Assembly (NCBI GenBank): GCA_903831255.1
Contig: CAIKWZ010000043.1
Location: forward strand, 157,116-221,115
DNA from: an uncultured Alphaproteobacteria bacterium
GTDB lineage: Bacteria; Pseudomonadota; Alphaproteobacteria; Caulobacterales; Hyphomonadaceae
Direction: 5' to 3'
DNA: 64,000 nucleotides
This document shows positions 16,468-24,271 of this stretch, in pieces (positions within the stretch are counted from its first letter, which is position 1; each line of letters begins with the position of its first letter). The position numbers and the translations under genes are program-made. The notes under the pieces are model-generated. The model was not told where the DNA came from. It saw nothing but the letters and a program-made list of their open reading frames with translations, and did not search any database.

Positions 16468-17873
16468 TCTCACGTTCGCTCATCACCCTCGCCCTCCTCG
16501 GCGTTTTCTCGGCGTGCGAGTCCCGCCCCCCTGAAAAGCCGCCGGAGAGCGTGTCCGCGGCGTCTATGACGAGCGTATCGGCCGACCGATGCCCTGTGGG
16601 CGCGCTGATGGCGGAGGTTGATCCGACCCGGCTGCGCTCAGACATCGCGACAATGGTCTCCTTTGGGACCCGCCACACGCTTTCGGACACCGTTTCGACG
16701 ACGAGAGGTATCGGCGCGGCGCGCCGGTGGGTCGAAAGCGAGTTCCGGCGCATGTCGCAGGACTGCGGCCAGTGTCTGGAGATCGCCACGCCTTCCGACG
16801 ACGTGCGGGCGCCTCGCAACCCGGAAGGCGTTCCGGTGGTCAATGTGCTGGCCATTCAGAAGGGGCGTCGTGATCCGGGCCGGGTAATCATCATCTCGGG
16901 TCACCTGGACAGCCGCGTCAGCGATGTCATGGATGCGACCTCCGACGCTCCGGGCGCCAACGATGACGCCTCGGGAACCGCAGCCGTGATCGAGGCGGCG
17001 CGTATTCTCTCACGCCGATCCTTCGACGCCACTCTGGTCTATGCCGCCCTCAGCGGCGAGGAGCAGGGCCTTCTGGGAGGCAAGATCCTCGCCGATTATG
17101 CGAGACGCAGAGGCTGGAAGGTTGAGGCTGTCCTCAATAACGACATCATCGGCAACACCGGGGGCAGCTCAGGGGAGCGTGTGGACGGGCGCGTTAGGGT
17201 CTTCACTGAGGGCGTGCGCAGTCTCGAGACGCAGGCCATGGCGGATGCGAGAACTTCGAATGGAGGCGAGGTGGACAGCCCTTCGCGGAATCTCGCCCGT
17301 TTCATTGATGGCGTCGCTGACGATTGTCTTGAGGCCTTTGACGTCATGATGATCTACCGCCGGGACCGTTTTGGGCGGGGCGGCGATCAGGTGCGCATGC
17401 TTGAGGCGGGGTTCCCGTCCGTGCGGGTCACGGAAGGCGCGGAGAACTATACGCGCCAGCACCAGGATCTTCGTGTGGAGAACGGGATCAACTATGGCGA
17501 CACGCTCGAAGGCGTCGACTTTCCTTATCTTGCCCGGGTCGTGTCGCTGAATGTGGCCTCTCTCGCAATCCTCGCCTCGGCGCCGCCTCCTCCGACGGAG
17601 GTTCGCATTGAAGGAGCGGTATCTCCCGACACGGTCGTCAGCTGGTCAAAGGTCGAGGGCGCAACCGGGTATCGGATCTGGCGGCGGCCGACGACTGAGG
17701 CGGTCTGGACTTTGAGCGTCGAGACCGGCCCGAACGAAACGTCGCTTCGCCTGCCTGGCGTGATCATTGACGACTGGTTCTTCGGGGTCGCAGCCCTGGG
17801 AGCGGATGGATTGTCCTCACCTGTTCAGTTCGCCGGGCCTGTCGGGGCGTTTTTCCCTCCGCCGACAGACTGA
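16464..17873 (+). CDS. M28 family zinc aminopeptidase, lipoprotein-type signal, Fn3-like tail
   Basis: The 469-residue protein starts with a lipoprotein-like signal (MISRSLITLALLGVFSACES, Cys18). The M28 metal site is recognisable: SGHLDSR (His/Asp about 146/148), GANDDASG (bridging Asp about 165), LSGEEQGLLG (catalytic and ligand Glu about 196-197), NNDIIGN (Asp about 220) and a final His in the YTRQHQD region (about 332). A C-terminal domain of about 90 residues (APPPPTEVRIEGAVSPDTVV onward) resembles a fibronectin type III fold. It is translationally coupled to the S9 peptidase upstream and points to stepwise peptide degradation at the cell surface. Confidence 0.93.
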   Translation: MISRSLITLALLGVFSACESRPPEKPPESVSAASMTSVSADRCPVGALMAEVDPTRLRSDIATMVSFGTRHTLSDTVSTTRGIGAARRWVESEFRRMSQDCGQCLEIATPSDDVRAPRNPEGVPVVNVLAIQKGRRDPGRVIIISGHLDSRVSDVMDATSDAPGANDDASGTAAVIEAARILSRRSFDATLVYAALSGEEQGLLGGKILADYARRRGWKVEAVLNNDIIGNTGGSSGERVDGRVRVFTEGVRSLETQAMADARTSNGGEVDSPSRNLARFIDGVADDCLEAFDVMMIYRRDRFGRGGDQVRMLEAGFPSVRVTEGAENYTRQHQDLRVENGINYGDTLEGVDFPYLARVVSLNVASLAILASAPPPPTEVRIEGAVSPDTVVSWSKVEGATGYRIWRRPTTEAVWTLSVETGPNETSLRLPGVIIDDWFFGVAALGADGLSSPVQFAGPVGAFFPPPTD

Positions 17874-18025
17874 CACGCGGCTCCTGACGCGCGGCTCGCA
17901 CGAAACGCTGCGTCCCCGGAAGGAGAACGGGGCTTCCGAGGCGTATCGTCTGTGAGACTCCATCGATCGGCGTCATTGATCTGCTCGACGAACGGGATCA
18001 GGTCGCCGGCAGGGCAGGTGAAGCT

Positions 18026-19117
18026 TCAGTCAAAGCAGGCTTTCCGGATCGTCTCCCACTCTTCCTGAGACAGTGACGGGGCAAAGCCCCTGTCTCCGAA
18101 GGCGCGCGCTCGCTCAATCCTCCTCGCGGTATCGGGATGAGAACTCAGCCATTCCGGCAACTCGATCTCAACGGGGCCGGTCTCCTCCTTCCCGGCGGTC
18201 CATGCCTGCATGCGCTCGAAGGCATGGGCGAGGGCCGTGGGATTGATCTGCGAGGCGTCCAGCTGGCGCAGAGCATCTTCATCCGCGCGCGCCTCCTGAG
18301 CGCGCGTATATTGCAGACTGGTTGCCTGCCCGGCCAGCAGGATGATCTGCTGGCCCAGTCCCGAACCCCCTGTGACCAGGTCCAGCAGGAGACCAAGGCC
18401 CGCGGATCGGTAAAGGCCTGTCAGAGCGTCTCGATTGCGGACATGGGCGATCTCGTGAGCCATCACGGCCGCAAACTGGTCGGGGTGATCAAGCGTCTCG
18501 ATCAGGCCTCTGGTCGCCATCACATACCCGCCGGGAAGCGCCATGGCGTTGGGAATGGGGGTGTCCACAAACTGGAATGACAGTTCGAAAGGTTCGGACT
18601 GGCTGTCATACAGACGATCAAGAAGCGGTCGCGCCGCCTGCTCCGCGGCCTGGGCCCTCGGCCCTTCGCAACGCGGATAGATCAGCGAAAGCTGTCCGGA
18701 GACGTTGGCCCCGAGGGTCGCCTCCGCCGCCGGCGGAGTGATCAGGGTCAGGGGTCCCGCCGCGAGTGGAACACCCACAAACAGGAACGCGCCGATCGCC
18801 GCCGCACCGGCGGTCAGGGCGAGGATCAGAGCGAGTTGGCCGCGATTTTTCTCGCCAGAGGAAAAGACCTTAGGCGCAGCCCGAAAGAGCTGGTCGCTGA
18901 GGGCATTTGAAAGTCTCAGTCGGCAGTCTGCGTCTGTTGTTGATCGAAGGCGCAGGCCGTTGCCGCGATCAAGAATCTCGAGGGAGGAATACGGCCAACT
19001 ACGGACATCCTCTCCAGGGGAGCGTATAAGGAGAGACTGTCCGGAGAACTCAACTTCAACGACTCGCGCGCCGGCGGAGCGACCGTCGAAGAGAAGAGCG
19101 TCGTCGCCGCCCGACAT
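18026..19117 (-). CDS. M48 family membrane-associated metallopeptidase
   Basis: The 363-residue protein has an N-terminal soluble region, one hydrophobic segment (about 95-120, LALILALTAGAAAIGAFLFV) and an M48 catalytic domain with HEIAH at 221-225 plus the third-ligand region QEARADEDAL (about 275-285). It resembles HtpX/BepA-like proteases that act on envelope proteins, but has the layout of the uncharacterised M48 proteins that are paired with DUF898 proteins. Its ATG overlaps the DUF898 stop by one base (TGATG), so both are made from one message. A degenerate copy of its N-terminal coding region lies about 1.5 kb away. Confidence 0.92.
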   Translation of the reverse strand: MSGGDDALLFDGRSAGARVVEVEFSGQSLLIRSPGEDVRSWPYSSLEILDRGNGLRLRSTTDADCRLRLSNALSDQLFRAAPKVFSSGEKNRGQLALILALTAGAAAIGAFLFVGVPLAAGPLTLITPPAAEATLGANVSGQLSLIYPRCEGPRAQAAEQAARPLLDRLYDSQSEPFELSFQFVDTPIPNAMALPGGYVMATRGLIETLDHPDQFAAVMAHEIAHVRNRDALTGLYRSAGLGLLLDLVTGGSGLGQQIILLAGQATSLQYTRAQEARADEDALRQLDASQINPTALAHAFERMQAWTAGKEETGPVEIELPEWLSSHPDTARRIERARAFGDRGFAPSLSQEEWETIRKACFD

Positions 19118-20190
19118 CAGAAAGCGCCCCCAAGGTCTAGCGCATCCGCCATCCCTTCGCCGCTGGCCGGGCCTTTCGAGGACGCCTGGGAGATTTTAGA
19201 GTAGTCTAGGGCGCCTTCAGTACGCAGACGCAGCGCGGACTTTCTCCAGACCCGCATCTGGGCGGCCATGCCGCCGAACCCGAGCGTCAGGATGACAAGA
19301 GCGATGTTCCCGAAGATGAGGCTCAGCTGATCCTTTGCGCTCATGGCTGAAGACAGCTTGAGATCGCCGACGCTCAGACATCTCGCAATACGTCTTTGCA
19401 TGACCGCCTCGTGCCAGGCTCCCAGCAGAAGAGCTGGCGGGAGAGAGAGGAAGAGCACGAGATAGATGAGGACGATGAAGCCTGTTGGGTCTGTTGAAGC
19501 CGCCATGTCCGCTCCAGCGGCGCTGGAAATTCCGAGAGCGACCAGAGGGATCAGGGACCCGAACCACGACAGGGCGAAACTCGTCCAGACCGGATCGCTG
19601 CTCGAACGTCGGCTTTCGTCCCAGACGAAGGGCGTGTCTCCAAAACTTGCTTCGCTCCACATCCTCCTGGCGAGACGCAGGCGCATCACGGGAGCATACC
19701 ATCCAAGTGTGATGAAGGTGAGGAACAGATAGCCCAGCGTGGCCGTGCCGTAACCCAGAGGAGAGCCGGACTGAGAGAAGCGCACCCCTCGCCAGAGTGT
19801 TCTCGATAGCTGGTATCTCCGGGCAAGATAAACTGCGGTTCCAATGAGAAGAAACAGGCCGATATAGATCAGAAGCACGATTGCGATCAGGAGCGGAGGA
19901 GAGCCCACGAGCACCTGAACGGCAAGAAGTGCGACGGCAAGGGGAAGGCTGACCGTGACGGTTCCGATCAGGAAGCCGATGAAAAGTTCGGAGCCTTTGC
20001 CAGTGTATTCCAGAGGCTCGCCGTCCACGAGGGTGTCGGCCCACAGTCTGCGCCGCATCTGCGTGCGTCCCCAGAAACGAAACAGGGTCAGCGTCGGAAT
20101 GGAAAGGAGGGCGGTGTAAAAGCCCATCCAGACAAAGGATCCGATCCGGGATCGCTGGTCCACGTTTATGGAGTTCTCAGCGCTCATCAT
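19117..20190 (-). CDS. DUF898 (YjgN-type) polytopic inner-membrane protein
   Basis: I start at ATG 20190 (357 residues, MMSAENSINVDQRSRIGSFV), with a GGGGGAT stretch upstream. The frame upstream has no signal. The family mark is the repeated F-WG/W-P-L pattern: FYTALLSIPTLTLFRFWGRT, LFLTFITLGWYAPVMRLRLA and LILTLGFGGMAAQMRVWRKS, in three membrane-embedded units with about six transmembrane helices. The biochemical role of DUF898 proteins is unknown. The strict pairing with the M48 protease suggests the membrane protein is a partner, regulator or substrate scaffold of that protease. Confidence 0.88.
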   Translation of the reverse strand: MMSAENSINVDQRSRIGSFVWMGFYTALLSIPTLTLFRFWGRTQMRRRLWADTLVDGEPLEYTGKGSELFIGFLIGTVTVSLPLAVALLAVQVLVGSPPLLIAIVLLIYIGLFLLIGTAVYLARRYQLSRTLWRGVRFSQSGSPLGYGTATLGYLFLTFITLGWYAPVMRLRLARRMWSEASFGDTPFVWDESRRSSSDPVWTSFALSWFGSLIPLVALGISSAAGADMAASTDPTGFIVLIYLVLFLSLPPALLLGAWHEAVMQRRIARCLSVGDLKLSSAMSAKDQLSLIFGNIALVILTLGFGGMAAQMRVWRKSALRLRTEGALDYSKISQASSKGPASGEGMADALDLGGAF

Positions 20191-20596
20191 TTTATCCCCC
20201 GTCCGAATTCGCTCACGAGAACCCGATAACAAGCCTAGAGGCGTCCGTGTTCGCCAGTCAACGGGCGTCGGCTCGCTGATCATCGGCCACATAGAAATAG
20301 AGGTCTCGAGCCGCCGCTCGCGTAAGTCTCTCGCCAAGGGAGATGTTGTTGCTCAATCAATCTGGGACCTCGGGGGGCTCTGCGGCCGTGAAGCTTGGCC
20401 ATCCTGGTCTTCGGACGCCGAAACGTTCGTCTCTGAGCATTCGGACTTCATAGCCCTGGAGCCCGCGGCAGTCGTTCATAGACCTGCGCTGCTGCAATCT
20501 GCGCATCCATAGGTGGTCGTTTACATGGTCCAACCCGCGACGTCAGGGGTGTCGGTCGAGGGCGAGAGATATCTCCCGATGCCGGGCGCATGTGAT
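20191..20596 (+). other. Intergenic region without recognisable gene
   Basis: This 400-base stretch upstream of the DUF898-M48 pair must hold their promoter on the minus strand. I see no convincing coding sequence on either strand; the short frames crossing it have no domain or start signal. It borders the M48-like relic described next, so it may be debris from the same ancestral duplication. Confidence 0.5.
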
Positions 20597-20686
20597 TGCG
20601 CCGGAGGAGGAGACCTGCGGCGCGGCCCGAAAGAGCTTATCGCTAGGGGAATGTGACAGTCTGAGCCGACAGTCCGAACAGCTGGT
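20597..20686 (-). pseudogene. Relic of an M48 peptidase N-terminal region (paralogue of the gene at 18.0-19.1 kb)
   Basis: Read on the minus strand, the segment translates to DCRLRL-SHSPSDKLFRAAPQVSSSG, which lines up with DCRLRLSNALSDQLFRAAPKVFSSG of the intact M48 protein (residues about 64-88). The nucleotide match is also visible (GCCCGAAAGAGCT block). Only about 30 codons are recognisable and no start, HEXXH site or membrane segment remains. It is best read as the leftover of a tandem duplication that lost one copy. Confidence 0.7.
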
Positions 20687-20781
20687 CTCCGAGGCAGGAG
20701 ACTTGAGGGCCGCCTGCGCGCAACCGGATGATGCGCCTGCGGGTGGCCAAGGGCTCGGGGCGCACCATGCCGCATGAGCGG

Positions 20782-21882
20782 TTAAAGCGTCTCCAGCCTT
20801 TCACCGATAGCCCGCAGCGTTTCAGGGAGGAGCTCGATCCATTCCCGGAATTGCGGGCTGAACTGATAGGCGAGAGCGCCCGCGCCAATCATGACGATCA
20901 GGGTGATGAAGCTGTCGGAGAGGCCTCCGGCGAGACGATAGCCGCTGGCGGCGGCGTAGGCGGCGCGGCGGAGATAGGCGAGCGGGGTCGATATGGCGCC
21001 GTAGACGATCAGCACGATGATGACAGCGAGCCAGATCGGAACATCCGCAGGAGGCGCCCATCCGAGGACGGCGCCGACATTAATCAGAGCGAAGACAGCG
21101 ATGAGGAGCGCGATCAGAAGCGCTGCGCTGATCAGGCTGAGGACGAAGCCGACGATCCCGGACAGAATGCGTGTCAGATAGCCGACCGGCGCAGGTGGCG
21201 TGACCAGCGGGGGACCTGAGTCCCAGTGGGTCCAGGCCTGACGACGGCGCTCTCGTCTTTGTGCGCGTCTCTGGGTCCGCATGGAGCGCCGCCAGCTTCG
21301 CGACATGTTTTCAGCCATGGAGCGATACTCGCGCTGAGCCTGCTCGATGATCTTCTGAGTATTGAACGCCATTCCGTGAGCGGCCGCCCATTCCGCGCTC
21401 GTCTGGGCGGACGGGATGATGAACATGGCGATGAGATAGATCAGGAACGCCCAACCGCCGGTGATGAAACCGAGGATGACGGCAGCCAGTCGGACGATGA
21501 CGACATCGATGTCCAGATAGGCGCTCAGCCCTGTGCAGATACCAGCGATCCAGGCGCGGTCGCGGATTCTGTAGAGACGCTTGAGCGGCGGATCGGTCGC
21601 CTCCGGGTTCTCCGGCTGGCTGTCCTGCTCTCCCATCACGGGGCCCATCTCTTCGAGAACCTGCGTCATCTCCGGGCCTGTCACGACGCTCTTGTGAGAG
21701 GACAGATGGGTCGAGGACTTCTCCGCGATCGCCTGTTCGAGGTCGCGCAGGATCTCGGATTTATCCGGATTGGCGGCCAGCGCCGCCTCCGCGCGGTCGA
21801 GATAGGCGCGCAGAGCCTCGTAGGCAGGCTCTTCGAGAGAGTAGGAGTTGCCGTTCAGATTGACGGTGACGACGCGTTCCAT
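20782..21882 (-). CDS. PspC domain-containing inner-membrane stress protein
   Basis: The 366-residue protein has an N-terminal cytoplasmic region with a Psp-associated helix (about 1-60, NLNGNSYSLEEPAYEALRAY), a PspC domain at about 98-165 (KRLYRIRDRAWIAGICTGLS, followed by membrane segments), a basic stretch with many Arg near 195-220, and three to four further transmembrane helices in the C-terminal half. PspC proteins sense or respond to envelope stress. It lies 2 bases after a PadR regulator gene, so both form one operon, a pairing found widely in proteobacteria. Confidence 0.9.
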   Translation of the reverse strand: MERVVTVNLNGNSYSLEEPAYEALRAYLDRAEAALAANPDKSEILRDLEQAIAEKSSTHLSSHKSVVTGPEMTQVLEEMGPVMGEQDSQPENPEATDPPLKRLYRIRDRAWIAGICTGLSAYLDIDVVIVRLAAVILGFITGGWAFLIYLIAMFIIPSAQTSAEWAAAHGMAFNTQKIIEQAQREYRSMAENMSRSWRRSMRTQRRAQRRERRRQAWTHWDSGPPLVTPPAPVGYLTRILSGIVGFVLSLISAALLIALLIAVFALINVGAVLGWAPPADVPIWLAVIIVLIVYGAISTPLAYLRRAAYAAASGYRLAGGLSDSFITLIVMIGAGALAYQFSPQFREWIELLPETLRAIGERLETL

Positions 21883-21884
21883 GA

Positions 21885-22208
21885 CTAGCGCCCCAGCTGT
21901 TCAAGAGTGGTGGTCAGAAGGCGCCAGTAGGCGCCCAGGTCTTCGAGCCGCGCGCGGCCCTTTTCGGTCAGCGAGTAGTATTTCCGGGGCGGCCCGGCGT
22001 CGGATTCCACCCATTCATACTGAACGACCTCATCGCGCCTCATTCTGGAGAGGAGAGGGTAGAGCGTGCCTTCCTGCGTGGCGAACGGGGTCGGCGCGAG
22101 GCGCGCCAGAATGTCGGCGACATAGACCCGTTTGGCCCCGATCAGGGTCAGGAGGGCGAACTCCAGTAGGCCTTTGCGGATCCCGGTGAATTGCTCGTCT
22201 TGAATCAT
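21885..22208 (-). CDS. PadR family transcriptional regulator
   Basis: I start at ATG 22208 (107 residues, MIQDEQFTGIRKGLLEFALL). The winged-helix pattern is complete: GLLEFALLTLIG, then YVADILARLA, the wing TQEGTLYPLLSRMRRDEVVQ and YYSLTEKGRARLED, with a short C-terminal dimerisation helix. PadR proteins repress their own operon and neighbouring stress genes until a ligand or stress relieves them. The adjacent near-perfect dyad over its promoter is its likely operator, and the PspC gene is the likely target. Confidence 0.94.
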   Translation of the reverse strand: MIQDEQFTGIRKGLLEFALLTLIGAKRVYVADILARLAPTPFATQEGTLYPLLSRMRRDEVVQYEWVESDAGPPRKYYSLTEKGRARLEDLGAYWRLLTTTLEQLGR

Positions 22209-22212
22209 TGAA

Positions 22213-22257
22213 GATACCTTTATAAAAAAAGGTACCAATTTAAGAAAAGGTCGTCAA
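22213..22257 (-). promoter_or_regulatory. PadR-pspC promoter with near-perfect dyad operator
   Basis: On the minus strand the -35 candidate TTGACG (22257-22252) is followed after 17 bases by a weak -10 candidate TACCTT (22234-22229). The dyad GATACCTTT (22213-22221) / AAAGGTACC (22228-22236) has one mismatch in 9 bp arms and covers the -10 and the start region just upstream of the PadR ATG. This geometry fits autorepression. Confidence 0.6.
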
Positions 22258-22536
22258 GGGGCCCCGACGGCTTCGTTTGGGATGCAGGTCTCGAAAGTCT
22301 CGGGTTGAGATCGACGCCTCGGCTCAGTCCCGCCCCCTCGGGGAGCGCCTGAAAGGGATCTGTGTAACGGGTTTGGGACGCATCGGCCCCGAGGCCTCAG
22401 TTGATCCGTCATGGCCTGCAGAATGGAGCCGATGAAGAGCTCTCAGGGCCGACGGAGCAGGCCTTGAGGCGTGACATGGGGCGAAGGAGGCATGCCGCTC
22501 ACAGGCGCACGGAGCTTTTGGGCCGAGGGGGGGGCG

Positions 22537-23319
22537 TTATTCGTCGCGCGCCTCGAGCCAGGCGTCCGCTTCTGCGGATGCCTTCTCCACTTGCTCCTCG
22601 CTCAGCGTTCCATCTTCCAGAAGGCTTTCCAGAAAGAAGAATGCTTCCTCATCTCCGGCGTTTCCGGCCAGGAGGAGCCATTTGGCCGCCTGCACCATGT
22701 CTTTCGCCACGCCGACGCCCGCCATGTACAGCTCGGCGAGAAGACTCTGAGCGCTGGGGATATTCTGCTCGGCTGCGAGACGATAAAGGCGCGCGGCTTC
22801 TCTCTCGTCTTTAGGAACGCCGGTTCCGTCCAGATACATGGAGCCGAGATTTTGCTGACCTATGCCATAGCCGCGATCGGCCGCCAGGCGAAACCAGCGA
22901 GCCGCCTCCGCCGGGTCCGCAGTCACGCCATTGCCGTCGGCGAACATCACGCCCAGAAGGTTTTCAGCTTCGGGAACTTTCTTCCGCGCGGCCTGACGCA
23001 GCCACTTCAGGGCCTCCTGCGCGCTCTCTTCACCGCCCTCGCCGTTCAGATACATCATGCCGAGATAAAACTGCGCGTCGCCATTTCCGCCTCGTGCAGC
23101 CGTCTCAAAGAAGCCGCGCGCATCCTTCCAGCGAAGCAGTTCATAAGCCTGCATGCCTTTCTCGAATGTCGTGCCTTCATAAACGGGCGCGTTGTTTCCA
23201 AGGCTTCCCGCGACCGCCAGAAAATCGTCCACCTCCTTCGAGACCTGTCCGAGGGCCGACTGCATGGGGGCGATGAGCAAGCCGGCAGACAACAGAGCCA
23301 GGCGTGTGAACCGGTTCAT
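22537..23319 (-). CDS. Sel1-repeat (SLR) periplasmic protein
   Basis: I start at ATG 23319 (260 residues), where a signal peptide begins (MNRFTRLALLSAGLLIAPMQ, cleavage about residue 25). Four Sel1-type repeats follow between residues about 75 and 220, each with the A-x-G-x-x-Y-x-x-G pattern (for example FYLGMMYLNGEGGEESAQEA and NLGSMYLDGTGVPKDEREAA). Sel1 proteins are scaffolds for protein-protein interaction in envelope assembly or signalling. No enzymatic motif is visible. The gene stands alone between the PadR unit and the XRE unit. Confidence 0.87.
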   Translation of the reverse strand: MNRFTRLALLSAGLLIAPMQSALGQVSKEVDDFLAVAGSLGNNAPVYEGTTFEKGMQAYELLRWKDARGFFETAARGGNGDAQFYLGMMYLNGEGGEESAQEALKWLRQAARKKVPEAENLLGVMFADGNGVTADPAEAARWFRLAADRGYGIGQQNLGSMYLDGTGVPKDEREAARLYRLAAEQNIPSAQSLLAELYMAGVGVAKDMVQAAKWLLLAGNAGDEEAFFFLESLLEDGTLSEEQVEKASAEADAWLEARDE

Positions 23320-23528
23320 GAGGTCGCCCTGTTCAAGCGTTGAGAGTTCAGCGCCCGTGAGCGGGCCTGGGGTCAGACAATCGCAGTCAGCCGCGTTTCG
23401 CAAGGACGTCGGCCGCATCTTCTGTCCGACAGACCCCTGAATGCTTCGCCAGAGCTTTGCCCGTCGAGGCCGTCACGGCCCTCTCGACGTCCAGAGTGAG
23501 AGATCGGCCCCGCTCGTTTCAAAAATCT

Positions 23529-23594
23529 TGTCATGTTGTCTTGACAGATGTCCAGCAAACCTGACATTTAGACATGTACTAGCGACTATATAAA
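23529..23594 (+). promoter_or_regulatory. Promoter of the XRE/membrane protein operon with nested TGTC/GACA dyad
   Basis: TGTC at 23529-23532 and 23537-23540 is mirrored by GACA at 23563-23566 and 23571-23574, giving a nested dyad with identical inner and outer spacing about a common centre. A smaller dyad, ATGTC/GACAT (23548-23567), lies inside. TATATAAA at 23587-23594 is a probable -10 region, and TTGACA at 23541-23546 another promoter element. This is the expected place for autoregulation by the XRE protein. Confidence 0.55.
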
Positions 23595-23617
23595 CAAGCA
23601 GGAGGGTTTGGGCGCTG

Positions 23618-23821
23618 ATGAAGAACCGACTACGGGTCTTGAGAGCCGAAAGGGGCTGGAGCCAGGCCGAGCTGGCCGGACGCATCCAGGCGTCCCGACA
23701 GGCAGTGAATGCGATCGAGACCGGCAAGCACGATCCTTCCTTATCCCTCGCGTTTCGCATCGCCGAGGAATTCGGCCTGTCCATCGAACAGGTGTTTCAA
23801 CCGGAGACGAAGCATGACTGA
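23618..23821 (+). CDS. Small XRE-type helix-turn-helix regulator
   Basis: The 67-residue protein is essentially one HTH_3 domain: LRAERGWSQAELAGRIQASR (helices 1-2), QAVNAIETGKHDPSLSLAFR (recognition helix and helix 4) and a short acidic end. A GGAGGG sequence lies upstream of the ATG. Its stop overlaps the start of the following membrane protein, so both are co-translated. Tiny XRE regulators of this kind commonly sit next to a membrane protein gene in alphaproteobacteria. The nested dyad upstream is the likely operator. Confidence 0.93.
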   Translation: MKNRLRVLRAERGWSQAELAGRIQASRQAVNAIETGKHDPSLSLAFRIAEEFGLSIEQVFQPETKHD

Positions 23822-24242
23822 TAGTGTGAAAAGGAACGAGACATCCCCTCTCAGCGGTGAAGACCGCCTGCGGGCCCGCCAGAGGGTCGTCTTTATGAGT
23901 GCCGTGATCTTGAGTTTTGCCGGGTTCGTCACTGGGCTCATGACCGGCTTTATCGGTTTCGAGAGCATGCCGGCCTGGATGGCGATCGGTCTCAGCCTTG
24001 CCCTCGTGATCGTCGTTCTCGGGGTAAGCTGGATCTATTTCAGGAATTCGGACGAACTCGAGCTTCAGGACAATCTCTTCGCGGCCGCCGGCGGCCTCAC
24101 CGCCTACGCCCTGGGATATCCGATCTGGACCCTGCTCGCGATGACCGCTGTCCTTCCTCCTGTCGACCACAATCTGCTTTTTATCGGCGTGATGTCGGTC
24201 GCGGGGCTCGTCTACCTCGCGCGCAAGATCATTCACGCCTGA
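23814..24242 (+). CDS. Four-helix integral membrane protein co-translated with XRE regulator
   Basis: The start at ATG 23814 overlaps the regulator by 8 bases and gives 142 residues with four hydrophobic segments: about 28-50, 57-77, 90-110 and 118-138. There is no signal peptide and no known catalytic motif. I do not recognise a named family. By analogy with other XRE/membrane pairs it may be the target that is repressed or a membrane stress component. Function is unknown. Confidence 0.85.
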   Translation: MTDSVKRNETSPLSGEDRLRARQRVVFMSAVILSFAGFVTGLMTGFIGFESMPAWMAIGLSLALVIVVLGVSWIYFRNSDELELQDNLFAAAGGLTAYALGYPIWTLLAMTAVLPPVDHNLLFIGVMSVAGLVYLARKIIHA

Positions 24243-24271
24243 CGCGCCGCTTCTCAGAAGGGAACATAGTT

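Noticed and set aside
15043..16473. Long minus-strand frame opposite the S9B peptidase
   Set aside because: Shadow of a well supported protein with catalytic triad; composition reflects GC bias.
17912..17938. CGGAAG/CTTCCG hairpin between the convergent M28 and M48 genes
   Set aside because: Only 6 bp with no T-tract; weak evidence for a terminator, so not listed as a feature.
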